DNA of 64,000 bases from the NCBI RefSeq assembly GCF_040802235.1, contig NC_133169.1:46259034-46323033 (forward strand), in the 5' to 3' direction. Within the stretch, counting starts at the first letter, position 1. Every line of letters starts with the position of its first letter. The notes beneath the pieces were generated by a model. That model had not been told where the DNA came from and made no database searches. It was given only the letters and a program-made list of their open reading frames with translations. Positions 1-11,419 of this stretch are shown piece after piece. The position numbers and the translations under genes are program-made. This DNA comes from Manis javanica. Its lineage: Eukaryota; Chordata; Mammalia; Pholidota; Manidae.

Positions 1-84
1 AGCCTGGTAATCTTCCCCAGAAGGAATTAGAAAATACCTCTACCTCAGATTACTCCTCCTCTCTATCTGACTACGAGAATAGCG
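1..84 (+). CDS. FAM170A: FAM170-family gene, upstream coding exon (partial)
   Basis: The window opens inside, or just before, a short coding exon that ends at base 84 in front of a strong donor (GTAAGT at 85-90). The reading frame is open from base 3 and ends in a serine- and tyrosine-rich stretch (TSTSDYSSSLSDYENS), resembling the serine-rich N-terminal part of FAM170A. A pyrimidine tract plus CAG at 12-20 could be an acceptor, so the exon may start at 21 rather than outside the window. It ends in phase 1. Joining base 84 to base 2075 completes a GAA codon and keeps the frame open into the next exon, which is the main reason to call it an exon. The paralogue (A or B) is uncertain. Confidence 0.6.
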
Positions 85-2074
85 GTAAGTAAAGATATTT
101 AACCTGGAGGCGGGAAAGGGACGTGTGAGAATGGCCCAGAGATCAGCCTGAGATTCCCTGGTCGACTGGAGATAGAAGCTGATACAAACCCCTGTCCAGA
201 CATGAGAGAACACAGAAAGATGACAATGTTTCTTTCTGCTCTCGGTGAGAGTCAATGCATGTACATAAGGCACAAGCTTGAGATTCAAGGGAAATCTCAG
301 CAAGGACAAGTGCCCAAAAGTGCAGGGGTATCAGACAGGGGCCGTATTGGAAAAGGTAGCAAAGCTGACAGAGTGACAGAGAAACGGGCAGACTAACTCA
401 GGCTGAACCTGGTCACAGTGTCACAAATCTCTCACAGCAAGCTGGAGGGAGCCAGAAAGGTCCAGAATGAAGCACCCACGCAGGAACCCGTAGTTTCCTC
501 CTGTCTTACAGAGGAGAGCAAAGCTCCTTCATGTGCGTCCTCTTGTGCATGAAGAGTGGCCGCAGATTTGAAAGCGGTCCCTCAGTTCTTGCCTCCACTC
601 ACCTGCTGTCCTCATGAGCATACAGGCACGATACTCCATCACACTCGCAGCTGCTCACACTCACGCACACACCTAACTGGGCCATCTCATCTCTAGACTC
701 ACAACCTAAACTTGTTGAAGAAACATGACAGGCACATACACATCAAACTATACTTGCCAAACTTGGTACGCACACGAGCTCTCTCAAAAAATAACACACA
801 CTAAGTTTTCCCTTCCCCACAGCAACGTTACCCACCAGACACACTCTAACCACCTAAAGGAGAAAGTGGATATATTTTGAGAAGTAAACATTGGGTTGCA
901 GGCGTAACTGAAATTTTTAAACAGGGGAAGGGCTAAATGTGTGTGTTATTTTGTCAGGAATAATGATTTACCTACTTATTTACTTAAGTTTGTGAATTTA
1001 AAGGCATAATCTTTTTATTGGAAATGTAGAGGAAAGCTTTGTGTGGCTGATGAGGATGATAAGGAAGCTCACAAAGGTTGGACAGGATGAGTAGCTGAGC
1101 TGCTCAGCCCAATCCCTACTTTCCCTTCAAAAAGAGGAAAGGGCTTCAGGGCAGAGGAAGTAAGACTGAGACCTCTGTGGAGGGACAAATTGGGGGTGTG
1201 CTTTCAAGGATAGGACAGTTCCCCATGTGCACGCTGGGACAGCTGTGAGTGAGGCAGTGGGCTGTGCTGATAACAGTGTGGGAATTCAGTTACCACCTCT
1301 TCCCTAAAATCAGCACAAACTCTCACACACACACACACATATACCCTATATTCCTCCATACCAGGTACAGCCGCATTATTCCTTTTCACTTTCTCATATG
1401 CACACGCCTTCATTCCAGATGCGTCTTTCCCATTCTCTGCAAGTGTTACACAGATACACACTTGCGCCTTCCCTCCTCACGCAGTCATTCTCAGACTCTG
1501 CTGTCTACAGACTGACCCATAATAATGTACACCCTTTCACACAGGTAGCTTGTTTTAGCTCCCTCAGAGCCAGCGTACACGCTCAAAAACTCCTAATGCC
1601 CAGATGGGAATGCACTTTCATGTGCAGTCTTTCTTTTCCACATACCACCTCGCCCATAAAACCTTTAGCTCAAAGCCTTCAGCCCCTCAGGGAGCTGCGC
1701 TTCTGGGGAGCCCAGGCACACTTCCTCCAACACACTCTGTCTTAACTGTTTGACAATAAGAACGTGTACCACCCCTGTTCATGTGTATTGTCTCACCACA
1801 CACACATGTACACCGTCATTCAGCACCCCCTTACCTATGTGAGAAACACTCACCAGCTGTCCCAGAACATACACAGACCTCCACACCCTCATTCCCACAG
1901 AATCACACCACAAACATACTTCAGATAAAGTATACCACACACGGCATTCTTTGACTTCACATACATGTGTACCTGGGGGCCATGTGCACACATAGGAATA
2001 TTCTCATGACCATCACAACTCCTACAGACTTCACACACTTATTCTAATTTCTTACTTGAAACTTCTTTTCCCAG
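85..2074 (+). other. Intron of the FAM170-like gene
   Basis: Bounded by GTAAGT at 85 and by a pyrimidine-rich acceptor (CTTCTTTTCCCAG) ending at 2074, phase 1. The interior is rich in CA dinucleotides and has a short (CA)n run near 1,321-1,341. I see no coding segment and no recognisable young transposon in it. Confidence 0.6.
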
Positions 2075-2841
2075 AAATCACCAAGTTACCTGAAGATGTT
2101 CCTCGTGTTGGGGCCCTTGAGATGACTCCGCCCCAGGTCTGGGAGGAGCGGGAAGCTTCCTCCTCCTCTCCCTCCGCCTCCTCCTCTACCTCCTCTCCAG
2201 TCCCTGTGAGTCAGCAGGGTGGGTCCTCTCTGTTCCCACAGCACAGGGACACAGCACCCATCAGGGAAATTTATTACAGGCGTGTCTTTCTGAAAAGAGA
2301 TGTGACTGTCTGGTGGGGTGGGGTGGAAGTGTTAGAGCCCACCTCAAAAAAGACCAAACTGGTGCAGTGTGTTTTTTCTCAAGTGGCCCAAAAAACATCT
2401 GGGGCCTTTTTAACACCAAAAAGCCAGAATGCTTTTCTGAGAAGACCCTCTTATGTGTCTCCACCGAAACACCTCACTGACATGGAGTGCAGCTCGGATA
2501 ACAATGCCCTGCAGGGGAGGGAGCCGGCTGGTGGTGCAGGGGAGCCTCCAGCCCAGGAGGAGGGCTCCAGGGCCAAGACACCCCAGGGGCTGGGGACCCT
2601 GGACAGTGGCTTCAGGTGCCTGGGCTGCTACCAGGTTTTCCATAGCTTGGAGGTCCTGCAGGCACACGTGGAAAATGCGGCCCATGAGCGCTTCAGCTGC
2701 CACGTTTTCAACCGGGCCTTTGCTCAGATGATCAGCAAGCACAAGAAGAGAGCCCGAGAACTGGGAGGAGACCATCAGGATGAGAACGTTTACCTGCCAG
2801 ACCAAAAGCGGTCTCGCAGTAAGACATCCTCCTGCAAGTAG
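2075..2841 (+). CDS. FAM170A: FAM170-family zinc-finger-domain protein, terminal coding exon
   Basis: An open frame of about 255 codons from the splice acceptor at 2074 to a TAG stop at 2839-2841. Order of features: an acidic/serine-rich stretch (polySer around codons 28-45); a segment starting IREIYYRRVFLKRD that matches the 'IYY..V' region of FAM170A; an AKTPQGLGTLDSGFRCLGC stretch; and a single C2H2-like finger (CLGC, then HVENAAHERFSCHVF). It ends in a basic tail (KHKKRARE, KRSRSK) that looks like a nuclear localisation signal. FAM170A is known as a testis-biased nuclear zinc-finger-domain protein; its role here is inferred from family membership. No internal stop or frameshift is visible, so the gene may be functional. 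The C-terminal tail seems shorter than I recall for human FAM170A. A versus B assignment is not secure. Confidence 0.7.
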
Positions 2842-3005
2842 ACGTTTCAGGCCCCAGAAGAGTGAAAGTGAAGCAGGCCACCCTCTACTGAGCCACCACT
2901 ACTGGCCCTTTCAGCTCCTCTTTTTTGAAGGACTTGGCTGTTTTAGCTGTTACTTTAATTGATTAGGCATCCTCACTAACCCTTCAATAAATCATTTTGC
3001 CTCAA
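2842..3005 (+). promoter_or_regulatory. 3' UTR and poly(A) signal of the FAM170-like gene
   Basis: A canonical AATAAA lies at 2986-2991, about 145 bases after the stop codon, followed by T-rich sequence. This supports the upstream open frame being the terminal exon of a real gene. The 5' intron argues against a processed copy. Confidence 0.6.
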
Positions 3006-3589
3006 TTAGCCAGTCATTTACTGTTGTTTGTTATCTAATGTATCTTAACGGATGCAAATTAGCTTTAACATGATAATTTCTTTTTAATCATTGACATGGT
3101 ATAGGGTAGAAAGGGGTAGCACACTATAGTCCTCGGAGTTTGTACTGAAACAGTTAGGGGTATATACTTACACTTGGTATGTATACTATGTTCTTGATTA
3201 GTTAGGAAGCTGTGTTGAGAAGGTTTACATATGTATACAAAAAAATTGGACTTCAGTGGAGTAGACCTGGGCTTAAATTCTTTACCAACTCTTAGCAGTT
3301 TTGCACACTTTTGGGTCAGTGCTCTCGTCTTCAAAGAGGAGAGAATGTTACCTAAAATAATGGGAATTGTGAAGGTAACAGACACAGGTAAAAGCACCTA
3401 GTATGGTGTCTGGCATAAATGGAGGCTGAAAATAATTTCTCATACCTTTTTGAGATTTGTTTTCCTTACCTCTGTGTATCAGCAGTTTGATTATGATGTG
3501 TCTGCATAGGGTCTTTAAATTTTTTAGTTTATATTATTTAAGATTTGCTGAACTTAAAAAAAAAAAAACCTTTTAAATGTTGACATAAA
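3006..3589. other. Unique or unrecognised intergenic sequence
   Basis: AT-rich, with an A-run near 3,556-3,568. I recognise no gene or repeat family here. Confidence 0.4.
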
Positions 3590-5640
3590 CTCACAAGAAG
3601 TTGCAGAAACCTCATGAGGCAGCTCCCCCAACGTGATCACAGTGCATTTATCCGAACAAGGAAATTGTTTGGAACAACACCATAAGCCAGACTACAGGCC
3701 TTCCTCAGATTTCACTACAATGGCAGGTGTCATTCTGCTTATGTTTTCATGTATATTTCTATGACATTTTACCATGTATAGATTTATATGCCCATCATTG
3801 CAATCAAGATAAAGAGATGTTGTCCTCAAAGCAAATCCCTCACGTGGCTCCTGTTACATCTGCCCTTCCTGTCCCTAACTCTCAGTGACCACTTACCTAC
3901 TCCCCATCTCTATGTTTCTTCTCACTTCAAGAATTTTATATAAATGGAGTCATTTAGTATATAAACTTGTGAGATTTTTATGTTTTTTTATTTCAAACAT
4001 AACCCTTAAGACCCAGCCAGGTTGTTGCATATATTGATAGTCTATTACTTCTATTGCTGAGTATTCCATTTCATGATGTAGAACAGTTCAGTGTATCATA
4101 TATTCAAGGGCATTATGCTGTTTCACATGATTTTTGATTATAGGTTAAGCTGTGACATTAATGTCGAGATTTTTGTGATAAATTGTTTTTGTCTTTTTCA
4201 TACAAATGCCTAAGAGTGTTAGTGTTTGGTCATATGGTAAGAATGTATCTTCTTTAAAAACTCAGTTTCCATAATGACCTTACCATTTTTGTATTCCCAC
4301 TGATGTATGAGTAATTCTGTTTGCCTGCATCCTCACCAGTATGTGATAGTGTGAGTGTTCTTAAGCCATTTTAACAGAACACAGTAGTGTGTGGCTTGTG
4401 TGGTTTTACCATGCGTTTCCCTAATGACTAGTGTTGCTAAGCATCTTTTTCTGTACTTGTCATTTGCCCATATTTCCTTGTGAGTTGTCTGTGTAAGCTT
4501 TTGGCCCGTCTATTAGTTTGGGTTGCTTATTATTGGTAGAGCTTTTAGTATGTTCTGGATATGAATTATTTGTTGTATATGTAATTTGAAGATATTTTCT
4601 CCCAGTGGGTGGCTTGTTGTTCTCATTCTCTTGACCTGGTCATACACAGAAGAAATGTTTTTAATTTTTATGAACCAGACATACCAGCTGTTTTCCTTTA
4701 TGGAGACTGCCTTTGGGGTCATGTCCAAGAACTTGTCACCTAACTCTTAGGTCTCAAAGATTTTTCCTCGCTTTTCATGTTTATACTTTTAGATTTTATA
4801 CATAGTTCCATATTTGATCTACTTCAGTTCATTTTTGTATGAGGTGTGAGGTTTAGATGGATAATTGTTTGTTATTCATATCTACTTGTCCCAGCACCAT
4901 TTTATAAAAAAAGGCTCTTCCTCTTCCACTGAATCACTTTTGTAACCTTGGTCAAAAAATCCTCTTGTCACGTTTGTGTGGGTCTGTTTCTGCCACTCTG
5001 TCTCTGGTCTTGTGTCTATCCCATGCTGTACTGTTTGCTGTAGATACTGGTGACTACATCTTAAAAAGCGGGTCCTGTGATGCTTATAAACTTCCTGCTG
5101 CTTTTCCAGTAGTGTTTTAGCCATTCAGATTCCTTTGTGTTTCCACATAAAGTTTAAGGGAAACTTGTTAATTTATGTGGAAAAAAATCTTTTTGTGCTT
5201 TTAAAAGGGTTCACATAGAACACACAAATCATTTTGTCAAGAACTGACATCCTCAGTCTGTTGGGCAGTCCCAGCCATGAAAATAATTTCTCTCCATTTA
5301 TTTGGGTCTTATTTTTCTTTAATCAGTACTTGCATTTCTGCATTTCTCATTATACAGATCCTGTTCATGTGTTACAAAACTCACTGAGCTTCATGAATCT
5401 ATACATGCATCTGTCCCCAAATTTGGAAAACTTTGGCCATTATTTCTAAGGATAGTTTCCGCATGAAATTTAGAACGTTTGGTGCCCCACAAGCCTTGGA
5501 GACTATTTATTCCTTTTTACAATTTTGTTCTCTTCAGATTGAATTTCTACTTCTTGCCTTCAGATTAGTGTATCTTTCCTTTGCAGTGACAGTACTCCTG
5601 TTTGGCCCAATGTGTGATTTTTTAAAGTCTAATTATTTTA
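3590..5640 (-). mobile_element. Ancient L1 fragment (ORF2 3' part and 3' UTR), antisense
   Basis: Reading the minus strand gives decayed L1 ORF2 C-terminal sequence. Plus-strand landmarks are the 'tattccattt' region near 4,062, 'catcctcaccag' near 4,330, and 'cccagcaccatttta..aaaggct' near 4,890, followed by 'cactgaatcacttttgtaacctt'. These are the usual landmarks of an antisense L1 3' half. Many indels and stops mark it as an old inactive copy. Both edges are approximate. Confidence 0.7.
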
Positions 5641-6740
5641 AATAACAGTCTAAATTTTTCATTTTGGTTCTTATGGTTTGTACATCTCTCTGTGCTTCCA
5701 TTTTCCCACTCATTTCAAAAGTGTCTTCCCTCATAGACTACAGTTGGTAATAGCTGTATTAAAGTCATTTTCTGAAAATTCCAGTATCTACATCATCATG
5801 AACATCTGTTATTTCTTCCCTTTAAAATTGAACACATTTTCTGATTCTTTGATTATTGGATAATTTAGAATTGTTTGATTCATTTTCAGAGTACTTATGC
5901 TGAGAGTGCAAATTCTGTATCATTTTATGTGGCTGACAGTTCCAATGTCATTTAAGTTTTCAAAGCCTTGGTTATCCGCCTTTAGCACCATTCTGCACAT
6001 TTGCTATGCAGGGGTTAGTCAGGGCCTTGTCCTAAAATGAATACTCAAATGTTTTTTCATTCATTTTCAGTTTTTTGTACAGCTTGTTTGAGGCTGAATT
6101 GGAAATAATGGGTCTTCCAGGTCTCTTAGTCATTTAAAAAATGCCCTTTATATTAATCTTATCTCTGCACTAATTGGTACAGAGATAAGATTAATTCTGC
6201 AAAGTGATACATATGAGTTTCCCAGCAAATTTTATTAAATGGGCAAAGAACATCATTTCTTACATGCTTACCAATTCCATTTTTTGACATTTACCATTCT
6301 TATTTTCTATATGATCTTCTGTTTATGGGTTACATTAATTTGATCTTTTCCATTTGCCTATAAAAGTCCATGTCTGTGTCCTTTTGAGATTCAAAATCCT
6401 CCCCACGATTGGCTTCATTTTCTTCCTCAGTTCCAGCATATCTAGCATTCATTATGGTGTAAAATAAGATTTTAAGAAACTAATCTTCTCTGCAGAGGCT
6501 ACCACAGTGATTTAAGTAAGGAAAATTATGTTTAGTGCACTAAGTAGAGTTCTTTAGTTTTCTACATGTTGAAAATTAAGTCCCATTTTAAAACATTTCT
6601 ATATTACAGTGTTGTACCTTCTGAAATTTAGTGTTTTTTATTTTGTGTAACTTTTCCTAATTTGTGGCATAAAATTTTAAAAATACATTTGCCATGACAG
6701 AATAGCTTAGAATAGTTTGTAGCTTTTGTTTAATTTTTAG
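5641..6740. other. AT-rich sequence without recognised gene; contains a perfect 16-bp hairpin
   Basis: No gene is supported. The first part may be a further decayed piece of the antisense L1. Bases 6,152-6,167 and 6,180-6,195 are perfect reverse complements separated by a 12-base loop. Confidence 0.4.
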
Positions 6741-6744
6741 AACT

Positions 6745-7220
6745 CAACACTATGAAGAAATGAGTATTCAAACCATGAAAAGACATGGAGAAACCTTAAA
6801 TGCATATTACTAAGTGAAAGTAGCCAATCTGAAAAGGTTACATACTGTATGATTACGACTATCTGACATTTTGGGAAGGGAAAACTATAGAGACAATAGA
6901 ATAGTGGTTTCCCACAGGAAGGGAGAGGAAAAAAGATGAATAGCCAGAGCACACAGGATTTTTAGGGCAGTGGAAATACTCTGTGTGGTATTCTATAATG
7001 TCAGATATATAATAACCATAGAATATTTGGGTTCATGCAACAGCAAGAGGTAAGGTAAATTATGTGTTAATGTAGGTTCATCAGTTGTAGCAAATGTAGT
7101 ACAGGATGTTGATAATGGGGAGACTGCATGTACGGGAGTAGAGGAGATTTGGGGTATCTAACTTCCTCAGTTCTTTTGTAACCTTTAGCTTATTTAAAAA
7201 ACTAAAGTCTTTATTAAAAC
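6745..7220 (+). mobile_element. Ancient L1 (L1M-type) 3' UTR fragment
   Basis: The order 'aaagtagccaatctgaaaagg', 'tactgtatgatta', 'ctatagagacaatagaatagtggtt' and then a stretch ending 'aacctttagcttatttaaaa' is typical of the 3' end of old mammalian L1M elements in sense orientation. It is truncated and has no open frame. Confidence 0.65.
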
Positions 7221-8175
7221 ACTTCAATATCACATGTGATAATAAAGGAAATCAAATATATCCTAAGTAATATATTTTTGCACAATTAAAAGCTTTTGAT
7301 TTTGTGACAATAAGGAATTAAAAATACTAGTGTTCTTGTTTCTAAAAACATTCATGTAAATACTGTCATACTACTGAGAGGTGGATAAGAGAGTATAAGG
7401 TACATAAAAGTAATGCCACAATGACACACCATGTTTACTTCTGTTTCTTTTGTGTGTTTCAGAGCAGACAAAAGTAACACATTAGATGAAGTTGCTTTTA
7501 TTCAAAGTACGGGTAAGGTAGGTAAGTCTGTACATAGATGATTAGATAGATAATCCCAATAGCTCTAAATTCTTTAAGAGCTTCCTGCAGTTACTCTAAG
7601 AGGTCGGTGTTGACATTTGTAAATTAATAATCTCAGCATTTAGAAGGCGGGTTTTCATGTATGAGTTATAATATGTACAGAAGTTCAAAAATTGGAAACC
7701 ATAGGACAAGCTGCTTTAAAATCCCATTTTCCTATGTTTCTACATTCCTTGTGTACTTTTATACAAGTAGTTTTGCAAACGCTTTTCTGAGCATAAAATG
7801 AAAACCATAGCACAAAACCAGAAAACAAAATTCCCTTTCAACCAGAAATAGAGTGGTCCCATTGTTAATCTGAAAAATAAATACGTTAAAACATCCAGGA
7901 AGACTAGAAACATAGTGATGATAATGTATTTTACTTTTCTCAGAATAAAACTAAAACTAATACCTCATGTGAATCTGTGTCCACATTGTTGCCTACGAGA
8001 AACGTGCCGTCGTCCTCGTTCCTGTCAGTTTTATCCTTGATTTTTCTATTTGTCTTTATCATTAAATTCAGTTAGGCGGTGCCTTGATGGAGCTGCCTGT
8101 ATGTTTCTTGTAATTGGGGTCCATTTCTTATGATTCCCCATTTATAAGTATCAAACCTAGGAAAATTTTAACCAT
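7221..8175. other. Unrecognised AT-rich sequence with one exon-like segment
   Basis: No repeat family recognised. Bases 7,463-7,512 are flanked by a pyrimidine-rich acceptor (tttgtgtgtttcag) and a GTAAGG donor and have one open frame. No other exon can be tied to it. Confidence 0.3.
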
Positions 8176-8179
8176 GATT

Positions 8180-8770
8180 GCCCGTCCCTGGCGCCGCGCC
8201 CGCAGACCCTGGCGGCCCCTAACCCTGTGCAGGCCCGCTGCACTGTGGGTAGGCGGAAGCCCCGGCACTCCCGCTGGCCTGCTGTACTGTGTGTAGGCCG
8301 CATCCCCAGTCCCCCCGCGGCCCCGCCCCACCTCTGGCCCGCTGCACTGTGGGTAGGCGGCAGCCCCGGTCCCCCCGCCGGCCCGCTGCACTGTGGGTTG
8401 GGGCGGCCCCGGTCCCCCCGCGGCCCGATGATCTGTGGGTAGGCGGCGGCCTTGCTCTTTTCGCTGACCTGCCGGTAGGCGGCTACCCCGAGCTCCCCGC
8501 TGGCCTGCTGTACTGTGTGTAGGCTGCATCCCCAGTCCCCCCGCGGGCCCGCTGCCCTGTGGGTTGGCGGCGGCCCCGCCCCACCTCTGGCCCGCTGCAC
8601 TGTGGGTAGGCGGCGGCCCCGGTCCCCCCGCCGGCCCGCTGCACTGTGTGTAGGCGGCATCCCCAGTCCCCCCCCCCCCCCGGCCCGCTGCCCTGTGGGT
8701 AGGCGGCTGCCGCGGGCGCTGAGGAGTCCGCGGCGGGGGCGGGGCGAGGGCGAGACCGCGCGCGCAATGG
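8180..8770. repeat. GC-rich minisatellite, ~43-bp unit, about 11 copies
   Basis: The core 'ctgtgggtaggcgg' or 'ctgtgtgtaggc' recurs near 8,246, 8,288, 8,348, 8,392, 8,434, 8,473, 8,515, 8,558, 8,602, 8,646 and 8,695. Most spacings are 39-49 bases and one is about 60. Between the cores lie C-rich blocks such as 'ccccggtccccccgccggcc'. There is a higher-order repeat: a block starting near 8,283 recurs from about 8,509 with one extra unit. The array is CpG-dense and ends in an Sp1-like GGGGGCGGGGC around 8,736. The flanks are AT-rich, so the GC content jumps sharply at both edges. Long open frames across it, on both strands, come from the repeat and low stop-codon frequency and are not genes. 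Confidence 0.85.
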
Positions 8771-10025
8771 CTAAGAGGCAGCAGCAATAATATCTGCAAT
8801 ACTTCAATTCCTTGCAAATTGTATAAATGTCAAAGGAAGGATACCACCTAGGTTACTATAGGGAAGGTACTTTTATACTTTTATAAAATAGATGATTGTT
8901 TCAACAAGTAATGGCTACTTTAAAGTTTTAAAGAAGATTTAAAAGGGCCCTACCTGTATCTTCACCCCTGAGCCACAATATAGCCACTGACTTACTAGAA
9001 AAATGGGCAATTGATTTCAAAAAAATTAAAGAATTAATGGTTAGTAACACTAAACTGAACCACCAAACCTCTTCCTTTTGAAAAATTTGTAAAATGAAAG
9101 GGCAAAATAGTCTGAGTACCTTTCAGCTGAGAAATTATTTGATTTGGAATAGATAAATTTAGTATTGGGTACTAGGATTCAGAACTTCATTGTGCAAATT
9201 TTTTTTAAAAGGAACTGATACCACTCATTTTCTCCAAGACTCAGCAGAATAAAGGTAGGTTCCTTTAATCGGTAAAACAGTAAATGCCAGTGTGTTCACA
9301 TTTGTGCGCACAGGCGTGAGTTCCCACAGGAAGGCAGCCAGTACCTGCCAGGAGCTGTTCAGCAGCGTCTACTGAAATGTCACCTGTGAGGGGCCAAGCA
9401 AGCCCATATTCCCACATCAATTTCTAAGGCTACCCTCTTCTTCTCTAAACTCACGGATGCAAGTTGTCCAGCCGGGTTTTAATGAAAGCCCCGTTTCCAC
9501 TTTCCCTTGGGTGTTTCTACCATATACACTTCTCCTTTTTTGCCCCTTAGTCACCTTCCTTCCTTAACACCTTCTATCCATGGGCCATGGTGAAGAGAGC
9601 CGACATAATGAAGCCCCAGAAACTGGTTCAAAGCCTGCTGTAAAACTTTTTAAATTAAGCCCATGAGATTTTAAGAGCTGTAATTGGAATGCTCGATTTG
9701 AAATGAACTAACATTACCCTGCCATCTGGCTGGCATAATCCTGTGCCCGTGGGCCTGCCAGGCTCCGGCCGAGAGGGCAGTTTCCCACCACTGACCATCC
9801 TGCTCTGAACGTGGGCAAAGTCTTCCTTGAGCCATTTGGGAGATGTCCCCAGTTATCTTCTTGTTGAACCGTTAGAATGTGTTCAATTTTCCACTATTAG
9901 AGTCAGTTGCTCTGACAAATACCTATGGGGAAAAGTCTTTGGCATTTCCTCAAAGTAGATTCCTGGAAGTAGAATTAGACATGAAAGGGCAGAAATACAT
10001 TAAGGACTCCGTGTTAGATTTCAAA
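8771..10025. other. Unrecognised intergenic sequence
   Basis: I see no supported gene or identifiable repeat. A few short AT-rich stretches could be very old L1 or DNA-transposon remnants. Confidence 0.35.
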
Positions 10026-10029
10026 TTCC

Positions 10030-10200
10030 TATCTTTCCACTCATACATACAATCAAATATTTATTGAGCAGCTATATGTGCCACGCACATTTCTAAGGTG
10101 CTGGAATATGGCTATGAACAGGGCGGATGTAGTCTCTGACCTCATGGGTGCCTCATCTAGCAACCAAAAAGATAATAAACAAGACAAACAAAATATACAA
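10030..10200 (+). repeat. Ancient interspersed repeat (MIR/L2-era)
   Basis: The pattern 'atttattgagcagctatatgtgccacgcac..ttctaaggtgctgg' followed by 'gacctcatgggtgc' is typical of a mammalian-wide ancient repeat. The exact family is not resolved by eye. Confidence 0.5.
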
Positions 10201-10299
10201 TTTCAAATGGTAAGTTATAAAAATACATAAAATGGGATCATAGAGAGTGGGGGCTGGCTTCTTGCCTGCTTTTGTACAATTTACCATCAGATTTGGTGA

Positions 10300-10975
10300 G
10301 CTTTACCTTCTAGATATACACAGAATCCAATCACTTCTCACCACCCTTGTCGCTCTCTCCCCCTGATCCAAGTCACCACCACCACCTTCCTTTGCCCTCA
10401 CCTTACTCCCTGTGTTCTACACTCCCACAGCAGACTGATTCATTCTTTTTAAGTGTAAGGTTGGATCATATAACTCAGCTGCAAAACCACCTCAAACAGC
10501 GTCCCTTTTCTCTCAGAGGGAACTCCTGTCACTGCCATGGCTGCAGAGTGATCCGGAGGCCTGGATGCTTTTCTGCTCTCAGCCCCCATCTCCACCACTC
10601 CCCTCCCCCTACAGGCTCCTCTCCAGTTCTTAGCAGGATCTTGCCTCAGGGCTTTTGCACTTGCTCTTCCCTCTGTTTGGAATGCTCTTTCCCAGTTATT
10701 TCTCATTACTTCAGCTCTTTGCACAGACATTACCTTTTAAGAGAAACAGTCACTGACAAATAAGATGGCACGACATTGCCATGCCTTTCTTCTTTATCTG
10801 GTTCTGTTTTTTGCCATTGCACTTACCATAATTTGACATACTTGTCTATTTTACTGATGGTTTTTACTCACTAAGATAGAAATATCATAGATAAACGACT
10901 CTGTTTTATTCAGTGCCATATCCACGTGCCTAAATTGATACCTGGGTTCATTATTTGTCAAATGAATGCATAAAC
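10300..10975 (+). mobile_element. L2 fragment, sense
   Basis: The landmarks of the L2 3' half appear in order: 'cagaatccaatcacttctcaccacc', 'gatccaagtcaccacc', 'cagggcttttgcacttgctcttccctctg', 'ggaatgctctttccc' and a degenerate 3' end near 'aaatgaatgcataaa'. Non-coding by decay. Confidence 0.75.
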
Positions 10976-11109
10976 TACCACATGCAAAGTATGTTCAATA
11001 ATTGCCCATTTCGACCTGGCAAGAGAATTCTAGGGATATGATGTAGGACTAAAAAATGAAAACAAGATAGGGCACATTATCATCAATGACATGGATCAAA
11101 CATGGTATA

Positions 11110-11330
11110 GGGCTTCACAAAGTGGTGTATATGTGACCTTTTATTAGAATCATCTTCAGCATTTTCTCAAACTGCATATCACTAACTATTAATAGGCAGT
11201 GGATATAGTTGGCAGGTTGTGAACAGCTTTTTCTTAGCAAAAGAGAATACAGCCAGGCTGGAACAAAATGGAATGGAATTGGGGGAAAAGTGACATTTAT
11301 CACAGGTAATACAAGAAAGATTGTTTTAAT
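11110..11330. repeat. Possible hAT-type non-autonomous DNA transposon remnant
   Basis: The motif 'cagcattttctcaaactgcatatcac...ttgtgaacagcttttt' resembles a common mammalian hAT-Charlie-derived repeat. This is pattern recall only; terminal repeats are not clear. Confidence 0.3.
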
Positions 11331-11419
11331 TATATGCATGAGGGCTCTTTGTTGCCCATATGGAGCTGTGATACAATGAATATTTATTGCAATTCACAGT
11401 TTTTTAAAGTTTAAAACAC

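Noticed and set aside
2410-2805. A 131-codon open frame antisense to the FAM170-like exon
   Set aside because: It is the antisense shadow of a GC-rich coding exon and has no domain.
8128-8817. Long open frames (up to 229 codons) across the GC-rich minisatellite on both strands
   Set aside because: The translations repeat the same motif in several frames. This is what a GC-rich tandem repeat with few stop codons gives; no start context or domain.
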